DNA of 64,000 bases from Verrucomicrobiota bacterium (GCA_019247695.1 JAFBAP010000109.1:47216-111215), one strand, 5' to 3'; shown: positions 35,040 through 45,023, counted from the stretch's first letter. Notes: generated by a model not told the origin, from the sequence alone. Made by a program: numbers and translations.

Positions 35040-36074
35040 ATGTTTAACGGCGTCCTCGGCTTACTTTCAAACGACATCGGAATTGATCTAGGGACCGCCA
35101 ACACCCTGGTTTATGTCAAGGACCAGGGTATTGTTCTGCGGGAACCGTCGGTGGTGGCGGTTCGGGCCGGAACCAGCCAGGTGCTGGCGGTGGGGGACGA
35201 GGCAAAGCGCATGTTGGGACGAACCCCCGGCAACATCGTGGCGGTGCGTCCCCTCAAGGACGGCGTCATTGCCGACTTTGAGATGACCGAATCGATGCTT
35301 CGCCATTTCATCGCCAAGGTTCATAACCGAAAGTGGGTTCGGCCCCGGGTGGTCATCGCGGTCCCTTCGGGCATCACCGAAGTGGAGAAACGCGCGGTCA
35401 AGGAATCGGCCGCCCATGCCGGGGCGCGCGAGGTTTACCTCATTGAGGAACCGATGGCGGCGGCCATCGGGGTTGGCCTGCCGGTACAGGACGCGGCCGG
35501 CAACATGATTATCGACATCGGCGGCGGCACGACGGAAGTCGCCCTGATCTCGCTGTCCGGCATCGTGTTCAGCCGCAGCGTGCGCGTGGCGGGGGATGAA
35601 CTCGACGAAGCGATCGCGAGCTACATGAAGCGGGCCTATAACCTCATGATCGGCGAACGCACCGCGGAGGAAATCAAGATCAAGATCGGCAGTGCGTACC
35701 CGCTGGAAAAGGAAACCGGCCTGGAGGTGAAAGGGCGAGACCTGGTCGCGGGTTTGCCTAAAACGCTGACGATCACTTCCCAGGAGGTTCGCGAGGCGCT
35801 GCTTGAGCCGATCTCAACGATCGTTGAATCGGTGCGCGTCACCCTGGAGCGGTGTCCCCCGGAACTCTCGGCTGACCTGGTCGACCGCGGCCTGGTGCTG
35901 GCCGGGGGCGGCGCATTGCTGCGCGGGCTGGACCGTTTGCTTCAGGAAGAAACGGGGTTGCCGGTCCATGTGGCGGAAGATCCGTTAAGCGCCGTCGCTG
36001 AAGGCACAGGCCGCGCGTTGAGCGAAATCAAGTTTTTACGTCAGGTTGCTTCTTCTGACCGGCCGCTACGCTGA
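35040..36074 (+). CDS. mreB: Rod-shape actin homologue MreB
   Basis: Actin-like ATPase that directs lateral cell-wall synthesis. The 344 residues carry the ATP-binding [66 protein letters not shown] and [12 protein letters not shown]. It is first gene of mreB-mreC-mreD-mrdA-rng. The mreC ATG shares a base with its stop (TGATG). Confidence 0.97.
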   Translation: MFNGVLGLLSNDIGIDLGTANTLVYVKDQGIVLREPSVVAVRAGTSQVLAVGDEAKRMLGRTPGNIVAVRPLKDGVIADFEMTESMLRHFIAKVHNRKWVRPRVVIAVPSGITEVEKRAVKESAAHAGAREVYLIEEPMAAAIGVGLPVQDAAGNMIIDIGGGTTEVALISLSGIVFSRSVRVAGDELDEAIASYMKRAYNLMIGERTAEEIKIKIGSAYPLEKETGLEVKGRDLVAGLPKTLTITSQEVREALLEPISTIVESVRVTLERCPPELSADLVDRGLVLAGGGALLRGLDRLLQEETGLPVHVAEDPLSAVAEGTGRALSEIKFLRQVASSDRPLR

Positions 36075-36892
36075 TGCAAGCAGCTCTCATGAAGAGCTCG
36101 TCCATTCTGGCCCTGGTATCGTTTGCGGTGCTCGTGGGATTGCTGGTGGTTTTGCCGGCCGGCGTTAAACAGCAGATGCAAGGATCCCTGCTGCAGATGG
36201 TGCTGCCGGTCCTCCAGACCGGCGCGTCGATGCAGGCAAAGATCGGCGACGTGCAGGGCGGGCTCAAGCGCCTGGATGAGCTCGAACGCGAGAATCAGCG
36301 GCTGCGCCTTGAGAACGAGCAACTCCGCACCGCGAATTCGATGCTGCGCGGTTTGGAGGACCGGGTCAACCGGCTGGCCAAAGCCCTTGATTTTCGTGAA
36401 CAATCGCAGTTTCGCCTGATCCCGGCGCACATCATCTCCCGGGACAACGTGAGTTGGTGGAACAGTTGCGTGATTGACCGTGGCCGTGCGAACGGCATTG
36501 CGACCGACATGGCAGTCCTGACGGAGAGTGGTCTGGCGGGCAAAGTCACCACCGTCAGCCGGAACACCGCCGTGGTGCTCCTGGTGTCGGACGAGAGCCT
36601 GCGGGTATCGGTCAGCATTGAAGGCACGCAGGAACAGGGGATCGTGTCCGGCACGCGCGCCTCGTCCAATTACCTGCCTCAATTGCTTATCCGTTTCCTG
36701 AACAAGACGGCCGGCATCAAACCCGGGATGAAGGTATTCACGACCGGAACAGGGGGCGTGTTTCCGTCCGGGGTGCTGGTCGGAAGCGTCAAGGACTTCA
36801 CGTCGCGCGAGTTGGAAGGGGTCGCGACCGTCCGGCCGTCGGTCGATCTGGCCAACATGCACGACGTCTTCGTCGTGAGCGGCGTGAAATGA
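36074..36892 (+). CDS. mreC: Rod-shape-determining protein MreC
   Basis: Inner-membrane protein linking MreB to the periplasmic wall machinery. 272 residues: an N-terminal membrane helix (ILALVSFAVLVGLLVVLPAG), a heptad coiled coil (LKRLDELERENQRLRLENEQ), then beta-rich MreC core with VIDRGRANGI and a C-terminal FTSRELEGVATVRP. The start overlaps mreB by one base and the end overlaps mreD by four. Confidence 0.92.
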   Translation: MQAALMKSSSILALVSFAVLVGLLVVLPAGVKQQMQGSLLQMVLPVLQTGASMQAKIGDVQGGLKRLDELERENQRLRLENEQLRTANSMLRGLEDRVNRLAKALDFREQSQFRLIPAHIISRDNVSWWNSCVIDRGRANGIATDMAVLTESGLAGKVTTVSRNTAVVLLVSDESLRVSVSIEGTQEQGIVSGTRASSNYLPQLLIRFLNKTAGIKPGMKVFTTGTGGVFPSGVLVGSVKDFTSRELEGVATVRPSVDLANMHDVFVVSGVK

Positions 36893-37437
36893 TCCGCTTC
36901 TTTTGTGTTCTGCTTCTGCTGATCCTAGGGGCGTTTCTGTTCCAGTTTTATCTGCCGCCGGTGTTGCTGTTGCACGGGGCATCGATTTTGATCGTGCCGT
37001 CGCTTTACCTTTACGGGGCGGTCGCCCTGCCGTTTCCGCTCATGCTGGCGCTGACGCTCTACACCGGCCTGATGCACGATCTTCTGATCGTGCCGCAGGC
37101 GGGGCCGCATATCGAGTTTCCGGCCGGCCTCTCGGCCGTCGTGTACCTCCTGCCCGGACTGGTGATGCACGGGGTGCGCCCGCTGTTCCTGCGGTACCGG
37201 TGGACCTGGCATCTCTTCCTGGCCGAACTCAGTGCAGCCCTCACGCCGATCCTGCCGGCAGCCCATTACATCATTTTAAGTTTTGCGCGTGGTGAATTTT
37301 TCTACAGTGATGCAATAATATGGCGGATTCTGGGCCCTGGCATTATGTCTTTGGTAATCGCTCCGTGTTTATTTTTCATCCTTACTCCGCTCGCGCAGCT
37401 TCTTCACTTCCGCCCGGGTCTTAGAAGTGTGAGCTAA
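36889..37437 (+). CDS. mreD: Rod-shape-determining protein MreD-like
   Basis: Small polytopic membrane protein of 182 residues with about five hydrophobic segments (FFCVLLLLILGAFLFQFYL at the start, ALPFPLMLALTLYTGLMHDL later). Sequence conservation in MreD is low, so the call rests on membrane topology, size and position between mreC and the PBP2 gene. It overlaps mreC by ATGA and ends six bases before mrdA. Confidence 0.82.
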   Translation: MIRFFCVLLLLILGAFLFQFYLPPVLLLHGASILIVPSLYLYGAVALPFPLMLALTLYTGLMHDLLIVPQAGPHIEFPAGLSAVVYLLPGLVMHGVRPLFLRYRWTWHLFLAELSAALTPILPAAHYIILSFARGEFFYSDAIIWRILGPGIMSLVIAPCLFFILTPLAQLLHFRPGLRSVS

Positions 37438-37443
37438 ATTTTT

Positions 37444-39783
37444 ATGGCTCGATCGAAGAAGACGACGACACTGGATCTGCGACTTTTGCTTCTGGCGGGC
37501 CTGGTCCTGGTCGCGATCACGGGCCTGACCATCCGGCTCTGGTTCCTGCAGGTGCCGCTGCAGAAATTTTATCAAAGCCGCATCCAGGGCAACTCGGAGG
37601 TCACGGTTCGGATCCCATCGATCCGGGGTGAAATCCGGGATCGCAACGGGGTGCCCATGGTTACGAACCGGCCCAGCTATGAAGTCGACTTTTACCTGCC
37701 GGACCTCGTCAGCGGGTATAAAAGGCAGTACGGCCAGCCGCCGATGATCGATTTCCGGGCCAAAGACGCGAGCGGCATGCTCCATGACCGGAAAGAGCCC
37801 GACATCGTGCAAATCGTCGACCGCACGATCATCCCTCGCCTCGAAGAATTGAAAGTGGCCGAGCCATACAACTCGCAACGGCTGCGCACCCATTACCGGA
37901 ATAATACGCTGGTCCCGTTTACGTACCGCGAGGACCTCGATTTCGCGACCTTCTCCAAATTTGCTGAAAAGGACCTCGGGTTGCCCGGCGTTCAGGTGAA
38001 CGTGCGCCCGGTGCGCAAATACGTGTTCAACGCTCTGGCCGGCCAACTGCTCGGATACGTCGGAGCGCCGCGGGACATCAACAAACTGCCCGACATCCGG
38101 GAATTCAACTTTTACGACCCGGACGTTCAGGGCCGAACGAACATCGAGTACTTCATGGATGATGAGTTGCGGGGCAAACCCGGGAAACGCATCCTCAAGA
38201 AGAACGCGAAAAACCAACTCGAAGGCGAAAAGGAGGTCATTCAGCCGACGCCGGGGGCCAACGTGTACCTCACGATTGACACCCGGATTCAGTACATCGT
38301 CGAGCGCGCGCTGCGGGTGGTGGGCCGGGCCGCCTGCGTCGTGGTTGACCCCAACAACGGGCAGATTCTGGCCATGGCGTCGGTTCCTTCGTACAATCCG
38401 AATAAGTTCATTCCATCGATCTCAGCCCGGGACTGGGCGGCCATCAAAGACGCGGACGCCGACCCGTTGACCAACCGGGCGATCAGCGCATTTGCTCCCG
38501 GGTCGACCTACAAAATCGCCACGGCGCTTGCAGGCCTGACCAGGGGACTGGCGAAGGCGCAATTCACCTGCACGGGGGGCGTTACCTACGGTAACACCTA
38601 CATGAAATGCTGGATCGCCGAGAAAGGCGGCTCGCATGGCACCCAGACTTTAACCGAGGCAATCAAGAACTCGTGTAACGCTTATTTTTACCAGTACGGC
38701 AACGCGGCCGGCATTGATGCGATCGACAAAGTGGGTCACACCCTTGGTCTGGGCCAGTCGTCCGGCATCGAGCTGAGCGGCGAAGACCCGGGCATTTTGC
38801 CCTCACCCGAATGGCTCAAGGTCAACAAAAACGAGAAATGGTCGCAGGGCCAGACGGCGAACACCTCGATCGGCCAGGGTTACGTCCTCGCCAGCCCCCT
38901 GCAGATGGCGATGGTGGCCGCAACCGTGGCAAACGGAGGCACGGTGTACCGGCCAAGTTTGATTTATCAGGTGCAGGAAGCGGACGGAAGCATGCTCCGG
39001 CGGCCGGCCAAGATCCGGGGTGAACTGATGCACGATAACGGCCTGACCAACGACCAGATCGAGATGGTGCGCAAGGGCATGTGGCGCGTGGTCAATGACC
39101 AGGGCGGCACCGGCGCAAAGGCCCGGGTACCCGGCGTCATGGTGGCTGGAAAGACCGGCACGGCCCAGTTCTGGCGTGACGGCGAGAAGGACAACCATAC
39201 CTGGTTCATTGCGTTTGCGCCGTACGAAAAGCCGAAGATTGCCCTTGCCGTTCTCGTGCAAGGGGCGAAAGCCGGGGGCCAGGTGCCGGCCCCGATCGCA
39301 GCGAAGATGATCGAGGAGATCCTCGCGCTTGATAAAGGTTACAATCCCGGGGTCGGGCCACTCGAGCCTGCGGTGGGCAACTTTAAATTTGTGGAAACGA
39401 TCAGCTTCAAAGACAGCAACCTGCCGGCCCAGTTTACCCCCGGCAACGATGAAGATGACGAGACGGCGGATGAGATGCCGGATCCGGAGCCCGATCAACA
39501 GGATCAGTCGGATCACTCAGGGGGCGAGACGTACCACCGGGCCACCAAACGGCGCGCGGCGGTTGCGGCCGAACCCGACATCCGTCCCGAAGCCGATTCG
39601 CACACCAGTAGCAGTAACAGTAATCCTCAGCGGCCACCGGCAGCTCAGCCGGCCAGACCGGCAGTCGAGCCGGCAAAACGGCATAGCTTTTTTGATTTCT
39701 TCAAGCGGAAACCAAAAGAGGAATCGCCAAGTCAGCAACCGCCGCCCGAGGAAAAGAAGAAAAAGCGTTTTTTCCTCTTCTGA
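37444..39783 (+). CDS. mrdA: Penicillin-binding protein 2 (elongasome transpeptidase)
   Basis: Class B PBP that cross-links peptidoglycan during elongation. 779 residues: one N-terminal membrane helix (LLLLAGLVLVAITGLTIRLW), the PBP dimerisation/pedestal domain, and the transpeptidase domain. Catalytic motifs are SxxK in FAPGSTYKIA (about 354-357), SxN as SCN (about 409) and KTG in VAGKTGTAQFW (about 569). After the fold ends (about residue 640) a ~140-residue extension rich in acidic, Pro and Gln residues ends KKKKRFFLF; it is likely disordered. The usual partner rodA is not next to it. Confidence 0.93.
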   Translation: MARSKKTTTLDLRLLLLAGLVLVAITGLTIRLWFLQVPLQKFYQSRIQGNSEVTVRIPSIRGEIRDRNGVPMVTNRPSYEVDFYLPDLVSGYKRQYGQPPMIDFRAKDASGMLHDRKEPDIVQIVDRTIIPRLEELKVAEPYNSQRLRTHYRNNTLVPFTYREDLDFATFSKFAEKDLGLPGVQVNVRPVRKYVFNALAGQLLGYVGAPRDINKLPDIREFNFYDPDVQGRTNIEYFMDDELRGKPGKRILKKNAKNQLEGEKEVIQPTPGANVYLTIDTRIQYIVERALRVVGRAACVVVDPNNGQILAMASVPSYNPNKFIPSISARDWAAIKDADADPLTNRAISAFAPGSTYKIATALAGLTRGLAKAQFTCTGGVTYGNTYMKCWIAEKGGSHGTQTLTEAIKNSCNAYFYQYGNAAGIDAIDKVGHTLGLGQSSGIELSGEDPGILPSPEWLKVNKNEKWSQGQTANTSIGQGYVLASPLQMAMVAATVANGGTVYRPSLIYQVQEADGSMLRRPAKIRGELMHDNGLTNDQIEMVRKGMWRVVNDQGGTGAKARVPGVMVAGKTGTAQFWRDGEKDNHTWFIAFAPYEKPKIALAVLVQGAKAGGQVPAPIAAKMIEEILALDKGYNPGVGPLEPAVGNFKFVETISFKDSNLPAQFTPGNDEDDETADEMPDPEPDQQDQSDHSGGETYHRATKRRAAVAAEPDIRPEADSHTSSSNSNPQRPPAAQPARPAVEPAKRHSFFDFFKRKPKEESPSQQPPPEEKKKKRFFLF

Positions 39784-39819
39784 CAGAGAAGCGCGCGCAA
39801 CTCTTTTGCACTCCCAAAC

Positions 39820-41391
39820 ATGTTGGAAAAAGTTAAGCAGTTCCTTGGACTAACCCAGAAGAAGGTCGGCAACCAGCTCATCATCAGTTGCGAAAAGCTT
39901 GAACGGCGGGTGGCTCTGCTCGAAAACGGAATCCTCGAGGAGTACAACATCGAACGCGATACCGACCGCAACATTGTCGGCAGCATTTTCAAAGGAAAGG
40001 TCAAGAACATCGAGCAAGGTCTCAAAGCGATGTTCGTCGACATCGGTTTTGAGAAAAACGCCTTTTTGCACTTCTGGGATGCGCTGCCCGGCCTGGACAG
40101 CGGGGTGGAGGAAGTGGATCGGGCCAGCCACGAGCGCCGGTCCAAGAAGAAGATCACGGCCAAGGAGGTACCGGAAATTTACCCGGTCGGTTCTGAGGTG
40201 ATGGTGCAGGTAACCAAGGGGCCGATCAGCAACAAAGGTCCGCGCATCACGACCAACATCAGCCTGGCGGGCCGCTACCTCGTGTTGATGCCGCATAACG
40301 ATCAAAGCGGTATTTCGCGCAAAATCGAAGACCCGAAAGAGCGCGAACGGCTTCGCACCATTTTGCAGAGGCTCGATATCCCGGACGGCATGGGGGTGAT
40401 TATCCGGACGATCGGTGAAGGTCAAAGGGCACGCTATTTTGTTCGCGACCTGGGTCTTCTGCTCGAACAATGGCGCCAGATTGAAGAGGCGTTCAAAACG
40501 AAGCCTGCAGCTGCGGTTTTGTTCCAGGAGCCTGACCTCATTGATCGTACCGTTCGTGACTTTCTGACGGAGGAAATCGACGCGGTCTTCTGCGACGACC
40601 AGGTCGCCGTCGACCGGATGCAATCGCTCGTCGGCCAGGTCTCAAAGCGTTCGAAGAAGCGCATCCTGCTGTACAACGAACCGGTGTCGATCTTTGATAA
40701 ATTCGGGGTTCAAAAGCAGATCGACGACGCCTTCCATCGTCAGGTATGGCTGCGTTGCGGCGGTTATATCGTGATCGATGAAACCGAGGCGTTGATCGCG
40801 ATCGACGTCAACACGGGTCGCAACAAAGGAGCGAAAGACGTCGACAAAACCATTCTGCAGACCAACCTGGAGGCCGCAGACGAAATCGCGCGCCAGCTGC
40901 GCCTGCGCAATATCGGCGGATTGATCATCGGCGACTTCATCGACATGAAAAACCGGAAGGACCAGCAAATGGTCTATAACCGGATGAAGGAACGTCTCAA
41001 ACGAGATAAGGCCAAGACGCACGTGCTTCCGATCTCAGCGCTGGGGCTGATGGAGATGACGCGGCAACGGGCGCAGGAAAGCCTGACGGGTTCGATGTTT
41101 ATCCCCTGCCCGTATTGTCACGGGCGGGCGGTGGTGAAGAGTCCGATGACCATGAGCGTGGAGATCCAGCGCGCGCTGCACACCGTGATGCGGCGCAACC
41201 CGGAAACTCACGACCTCAAAGTAATCGTGAATCCCGAAGTGCTGAACCGCCTGAAAACCGAGGACGAAGATTTACTGGTCGAAATCGAACGGCGCTACGC
41301 GGGCCGTCTCACCTTCCGAACCGATCCGACCTACCATCACGAGAAGTTCTTGATTTTTGATGGTCTCACTAACCAAGAATTAAAACCATGA
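39820..41391 (+). CDS. rng: Ribonuclease G (RNase E/G family)
   Basis: Endoribonuclease for rRNA maturation and mRNA decay. 523 residues: N-terminal S1-type RNA-binding part (GSIFKGKVKNIEQGLKAMFV), the FVRDLG region, the catalytic Asp pair around IAIDVNTG (about 328) and IIGDFIDM (about 371), and the zinc-link CPYC (about 429). It lacks the long disordered tail of RNase E. rng next to mre genes is also found in E. coli, so the pairing looks conserved. It overlaps the next gene by ATGA. Confidence 0.94.
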   Translation: MLEKVKQFLGLTQKKVGNQLIISCEKLERRVALLENGILEEYNIERDTDRNIVGSIFKGKVKNIEQGLKAMFVDIGFEKNAFLHFWDALPGLDSGVEEVDRASHERRSKKKITAKEVPEIYPVGSEVMVQVTKGPISNKGPRITTNISLAGRYLVLMPHNDQSGISRKIEDPKERERLRTILQRLDIPDGMGVIIRTIGEGQRARYFVRDLGLLLEQWRQIEEAFKTKPAAAVLFQEPDLIDRTVRDFLTEEIDAVFCDDQVAVDRMQSLVGQVSKRSKKRILLYNEPVSIFDKFGVQKQIDDAFHRQVWLRCGGYIVIDETEALIAIDVNTGRNKGAKDVDKTILQTNLEAADEIARQLRLRNIGGLIIGDFIDMKNRKDQQMVYNRMKERLKRDKAKTHVLPISALGLMEMTRQRAQESLTGSMFIPCPYCHGRAVVKSPMTMSVEIQRALHTVMRRNPETHDLKVIVNPEVLNRLKTEDEDLLVEIERRYAGRLTFRTDPTYHHEKFLIFDGLTNQELKP

Positions 41392-42332
41392 TCATACCAG
41401 GACGGAGACGGCATGGCACGCGCGACGCGCATTTTGCAGCAATCGGCGCACTGGCCCTTTGCACCATAATCGCGGCCCATGCGGGCGACAAAACCGTGCT
41501 GAATTCGCCGCCCCCGGAAACTGGGCCTGCTGCTACCTCTTCGGTGCCGGCCTGGTCTTTTGACGTCGATACAGACTACGTGCTCGGCAGCCATTTCCGG
41601 CACCTGGAAGGGCTCGGAGCACAGGCGGACAGTTTCTACGAGGTCGAAGCACTCCGCAGATTTCACATCGTTGACAACGTGTATTTCCGGGTCGGCGTTG
41701 ACGTATCCCGATTCGATTTTTCCCGGTCCAATGCCGTTTTCCCCTACTCGCTTAATGCCCTGGCCGGCGAACTGGCCCTCGAATATTGGCACGGCGACGA
41801 CATCGGCGCTTTGCTGAAGGTGTCCCCCGGCGTTTATTTTGCGCGCGATCACATCACCGAAAATTCGTTCGATTTTCCGATCGAAGCCGGTACCGGGATT
41901 AAAATCACCAGGACTTTCTCGCTCGCAATCGGTGTGACGACGGGCCTGCTCAGGGCCTGGCCGGTGTTGCCCGTAGGCGGCTTCGTCTGGGACGTCAATG
42001 ATCAACTGAAAATCAATGCGGTTCTTCCTGAACCGCGGGTCAGCTACCAGTTTTTCCGCGGGTTCCAGGCGTTTGCCGGCGGCGAACTGGCCGGAGGCGG
42101 TTTCCGGAATGGGCCTACGAACGACCGGCGCACGAATAATGCCGCCTTCCAGTACACCGAACTGCGCGGCGGCGGCGGCATCATCTACACGCCGCACAAA
42201 GGCATCGACTTTGAAGCGTCCGCCGGCTGGGTCTTCCAGCGGGAAATTGACTTCTTCCATTCGGGCCCTGATTTCAAGACCCGCGCCGGGGCTCCGTACT
42301 TCAAACTCGACCTCAGCGTGGACCTGTTTTAG
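41388..42332 (+). CDS. Putative outer-membrane beta-barrel protein (DUF6268-like)
   Basis: 314 residues with a signal-peptide-like N-terminus (IGALALCTIIAAHAGD) followed by alternating beta-strand patterns rich in aromatic and Gly residues, ending LDLSVDLF. A terminal Phe after alternating hydrophobics is typical of barrel insertion by BAM. Similarity to the DUF6268 barrel family is from style only; function unknown. It overlaps the rng stop by four bases, so it is co-translated with the cell-shape/RNase operon. The stop TAG is followed at once by TTCGGCGCTCGGAG repeats. Confidence 0.65.
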   Translation: MIIPGRRRHGTRDAHFAAIGALALCTIIAAHAGDKTVLNSPPPETGPAATSSVPAWSFDVDTDYVLGSHFRHLEGLGAQADSFYEVEALRRFHIVDNVYFRVGVDVSRFDFSRSNAVFPYSLNALAGELALEYWHGDDIGALLKVSPGVYFARDHITENSFDFPIEAGTGIKITRTFSLAIGVTTGLLRAWPVLPVGGFVWDVNDQLKINAVLPEPRVSYQFFRGFQAFAGGELAGGGFRNGPTNDRRTNNAAFQYTELRGGGGIIYTPHKGIDFEASAGWVFQREIDFFHSGPDFKTRAGAPYFKLDLSVDLF

Positions 42333-42737
42333 TTCGGCGCTCGGAGTTTGGGGTTCGGAGTTCGGAGGCGTCGTATCACCGGGTCCGATCTCCCCCGAGG
42401 TGCACGTTCACCCGGCGGGAAGGCAGAATCATCCGCAGAACACGCAGAAAAAGAATCCCAGCTGCTGGACTTGACACCGACAGGCGGCGCCCAGGATGCC
42501 GCTCCGAACTCCGAACTCCGAACTCCGAACTCCGAACTCCGAACTCCGAACTCCGAACTCCGAACTCCGAACGCTTTCCCCTTCTTTCCACCGTGGTCGC
42601 CGTGGCCCGCCGTGATCGCCGTGTGAACTCTTACGTGGTGCCCGCCAAACCCGCTGTGCCCGCCGTGTGACCGAACTCCGAACTCCGAACTCCGAACTCC
42701 GAACTCGTTCCTCTGCCCGCCGTGTGACCGAACTCCG
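42333..42737. repeat. Mosaic repeat element 8
   Basis: The left arm has three to five GAGTTCGG-type units (42333-42367). The core has GGGTCCGATCTCCC, GAATCATCCGCAGAACACGC and a segment ending CCAGGATGCCG. The right arm has ten CTCCGAA units (42502-42572), a GCCGTG block with GTGAACTCTTACGTGGTGCC (42590-42669), and five more CCGAACT units (about 42672-42708). It lies exactly between the barrel gene stop and the tonB stop (convergent genes). Confidence 0.85.
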
Positions 42738-43574
42738 TTACTGCATCTGGAACGTGACCGGCAGGGTGAAGGTACCGTTGACGTTGGGGGCAAACTTCCA
42801 GTTTGCCCTCGTCCACCGGACCACCGTGCTGCTCAGCATCGGGGGTCCGGAGATGGCCTTGACGTCCAAGATGTTGCCGTTGGAAACGGTGAATTGCACG
42901 CGGACGTCACCGCGGATTCCCATCTGCAGAGCCTGGGGCGGGTAAGGCGGTTTGGGGCTGCGCAGCAGGACGGCACCGGTGCCGGGATGGCCGGCATGGC
43001 CCGTGCCGTTGGGCGCACCGGCGGGATTCCCCCGAGGACCGGGCTCAGCGCCTACGCCTGGGGTGGCAGCCGCGTTCGGGTTATGCGTTTGCCTCGGCTT
43101 CTCTGCAGCGACTGGCGGCCGGGGCGGTTTAGGCGCAGGCGGGGGTGGAAGCGGCGGTTGAGGCTGATGAGGTTTCGGCGTCGCCAAAGGCCGGGGAAGG
43201 GGCGTTGCGGTGGGGACAACCGTGGGGGCCGGCGTGGGTGAAGGCAACGGCAGAGGGGGTGGCGTTGGCTCCGGCAGCTCGAATTCAGGCTTGTCCACGG
43301 GCGGTGGGGTCGGTTGCTCCTCCGGCGGGGGCGGAGGCGGCGTCGGCTCCGGCTCCGGTGGGGCTGCCTCTGCGGAAGCATCCGGGTTACCCAGTTTCTC
43401 GACGTCATTAACGTCAAGGTCGGTCAGTTCAATCACCGTCTCCGGCTTCGCGGAGCGCTCGGGAAATTTTATCCAATAGCCGCTCACGACCGCAGCCCCA
43501 TTGAGGGCGGCGGAAAGGAGGAAAAACCAGACGATGGAATTCCGGTCGCGCTGCGGTCGCGGGCTGTCCGGCAT
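42738..43574 (-). CDS. tonB: TonB-type energy transducer
   Basis: 278 residues: a short cytoplasmic N-terminus, one membrane helix (SIVWFFLLSAALNGAAVVSG), and a very long Pro-rich periplasmic spacer (about residues 70-190, many PEPEPTPPPPPP-type runs). The C-terminal TonB domain begins LRSPKPPYPPQALQMGIRGD and ends NGTFTLPVTFQ. It transmits proton-motive force from ExbB/ExbD to outer-membrane receptors. It is third gene after exbB and exbD. No TonB-dependent receptor is in the window. The stop directly borders repeat DNA. Confidence 0.87.
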   Translation of the reverse strand: MPDSPRPQRDRNSIVWFFLLSAALNGAAVVSGYWIKFPERSAKPETVIELTDLDVNDVEKLGNPDASAEAAPPEPEPTPPPPPPEEQPTPPPVDKPEFELPEPTPPPLPLPSPTPAPTVVPTATPLPRPLATPKPHQPQPPLPPPPAPKPPRPPVAAEKPRQTHNPNAAATPGVGAEPGPRGNPAGAPNGTGHAGHPGTGAVLLRSPKPPYPPQALQMGIRGDVRVQFTVSNGNILDVKAISGPPMLSSTVVRWTRANWKFAPNVNGTFTLPVTFQMQ

Positions 43575-43606
43575 ACTACTGATGATCCTTACGCCTGCTC
43601 AATCAA

Positions 43607-44089
43607 TCAATGATGATCGGAAGCAGCGGGTCCGGCCGGCGCAACGGTTGGTGCATTCGCCCCTGCTCCCGCGGCCGGTTTGATCTCCAGGCCAACCTTC
43701 TGAATGCCGGCCGTCCGGGCCTTATCCAGCACAAACACGACCTTTTCGTAGGGAACATCCTTATCGCACCGGATATAGACGCGGGCGCCGTGATCCTGGT
43801 TGTAAAGGTCCCGAAAGCGAGCCAGGACGTCGCTGTCCGGGACATGCACCTTATCAAAGTAAATGTCCTGAAGGACGTCGATGCTGACCAGGGTGAAGTC
43901 TGGTTTGTTGTTCTGCTGAGCGTTGGTCGCCGTCGGCAGGTTCACCTCGATCCCCTTCATGTTGATCATTGTCAGGCTCACCAGCATAAACGAGGCGAGC
44001 AGGAAAAACATGATATCGATCAACGGAATGATCTCGAGCCGCGCCTTCTTAATTGGAACCGGCGTATTGCTCGGGCTGCGGCCGTGCAT
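43607..44089 (-). CDS. exbD: Biopolymer transport protein ExbD/TolR
   Basis: 160 residues: basic N-terminus, one membrane helix beginning EIIPLIDIMFFLLASFMLVS with the essential Asp, then a periplasmic alpha/beta domain (VYIRCDKDVPYEKVV) and an Ala/Pro-rich tail. It forms the motor with ExbB. The start overlaps the end of exbB by 41 bp, so translation is coupled. Confidence 0.9.
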   Translation of the reverse strand: MHGRSPSNTPVPIKKARLEIIPLIDIMFFLLASFMLVSLTMINMKGIEVNLPTATNAQQNNKPDFTLVSIDVLQDIYFDKVHVPDSDVLARFRDLYNQDHGARVYIRCDKDVPYEKVVFVLDKARTAGIQKVGLEIKPAAGAGANAPTVAPAGPAASDHH

Positions 44090-44801
44090 TTTCTGCCTCC
44101 GGGTTGGCCTTCAGGTGCAGGCTGTGAAACATCAGGACGACGTTGTGCGAGGTCGACTCCAGCTCGAACTGCAGCCTGGCCAGTTTGGCGTTGAAGAAAT
44201 TGAAAAATACGAGGGTCAGGATGGCGATACCGAGACCGCAGGCGGTGGCGATAAGTGCCTCGCCGATGCCTCCGGAAACCGCCGCCGGGCTTAAGCCGCC
44301 CTCGTTCACGGCATTGAACGCCGCCATGATGCCGGTCACCGTGCCAAGCAAACCGAGCAACGGCGCCAAGGTGATGATGGTGTCCAGCACGGACATGAAA
44401 CGGCCCGCGCGCTGGAGTTCCGTCCCGGAGGCGATTTGCAGGGCGCCTTCGAGAGAGGCGTGCGCGTGGTTAAGGCCATGCCAAACGGTTCGGATCAACG
44501 GGTCTTTGGAGCCGCGCGCCAGGCTGGAGGCGACCTGCACATTCCCTTGTTCAAGGGCGGCATAAACCTTGTCCAGGCGATCCGCATCACGCCGGCCCCG
44601 TTCGATGGCCCACCAGACGCTCCGCTCAAGGATCACCGCCACGGCGACCAGGAAGACCACCGCGATGGGATACATGACTGCCCCACCCTCGAAAAACTTC
44701 TCCAGAAAGTAATTGCCGCGGGCCCAGGCAGGTACGTTGTGGGTGACGGCGTCCGTTCCGGCAGCCAACATGGGAACGAGTCCCGGCAGATAAATCTCCA
44801 T
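44049..44801 (-). CDS. exbB: Biopolymer transport protein ExbB/TolQ/MotA family
   Basis: 250 residues with an N-terminal membrane helix (PIAVVFLVAVAVILERSVW), a cytoplasmic helical loop, and two further helices with LDTIITLAPLLGLLGTVTGI and GEALIATACGLGIAILTLVF, the typical proton-channel helices. A strong ribosome site AGGAGG lies about ten bases before the ATG. It is first gene of exbB-exbD-tonB. Confidence 0.92.
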   Translation of the reverse strand: MEIYLPGLVPMLAAGTDAVTHNVPAWARGNYFLEKFFEGGAVMYPIAVVFLVAVAVILERSVWWAIERGRRDADRLDKVYAALEQGNVQVASSLARGSKDPLIRTVWHGLNHAHASLEGALQIASGTELQRAGRFMSVLDTIITLAPLLGLLGTVTGIMAAFNAVNEGGLSPAAVSGGIGEALIATACGLGIAILTLVFFNFFNAKLARLQFELESTSHNVVLMFHSLHLKANPEAENARPQPEQYAGSN

Positions 44802-44851
44802 AAAAAAAATATCCTCCTGCTGTCCTACAGATCGGATGTCCGGTCGACAGT

Positions 44852-44880
44852 TTAAATCGCCCTTGTCTGAATTTTCTCAA
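44852..44880 (-). promoter_or_regulatory. Candidate promoter of exbB-exbD-tonB
   Basis: On the minus strand TTGAGA (44880-44875), a 17-base spacer and ATTTAA (44857-44852), about 50 bp upstream of the exbB start. Spacing is ideal; the -10 is weak. No Fur-type box was seen over it. Confidence 0.3.
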
Positions 44881-45023
44881 GCAGACGATGCAGACGCCTT
44901 AAACCGGCCCGCATCGCATCGCCGCCCCGGGGCGGCGGTACCCGGCAACGAGTCCTTCTCTTCTCACCGGCCGAGGAGGTCAGGCCGGCAGCGGCAGATT
45001 GCAAGGTGCCGGCGGATAAGCGC

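Noticed and set aside
42502..42572. Open frames coding SELRTPN repeats as a repetitive surface protein
   Set aside because: Arrays are open in several frames on both strands because seven is not a multiple of three; there are no ribosome sites or conserved flanks.
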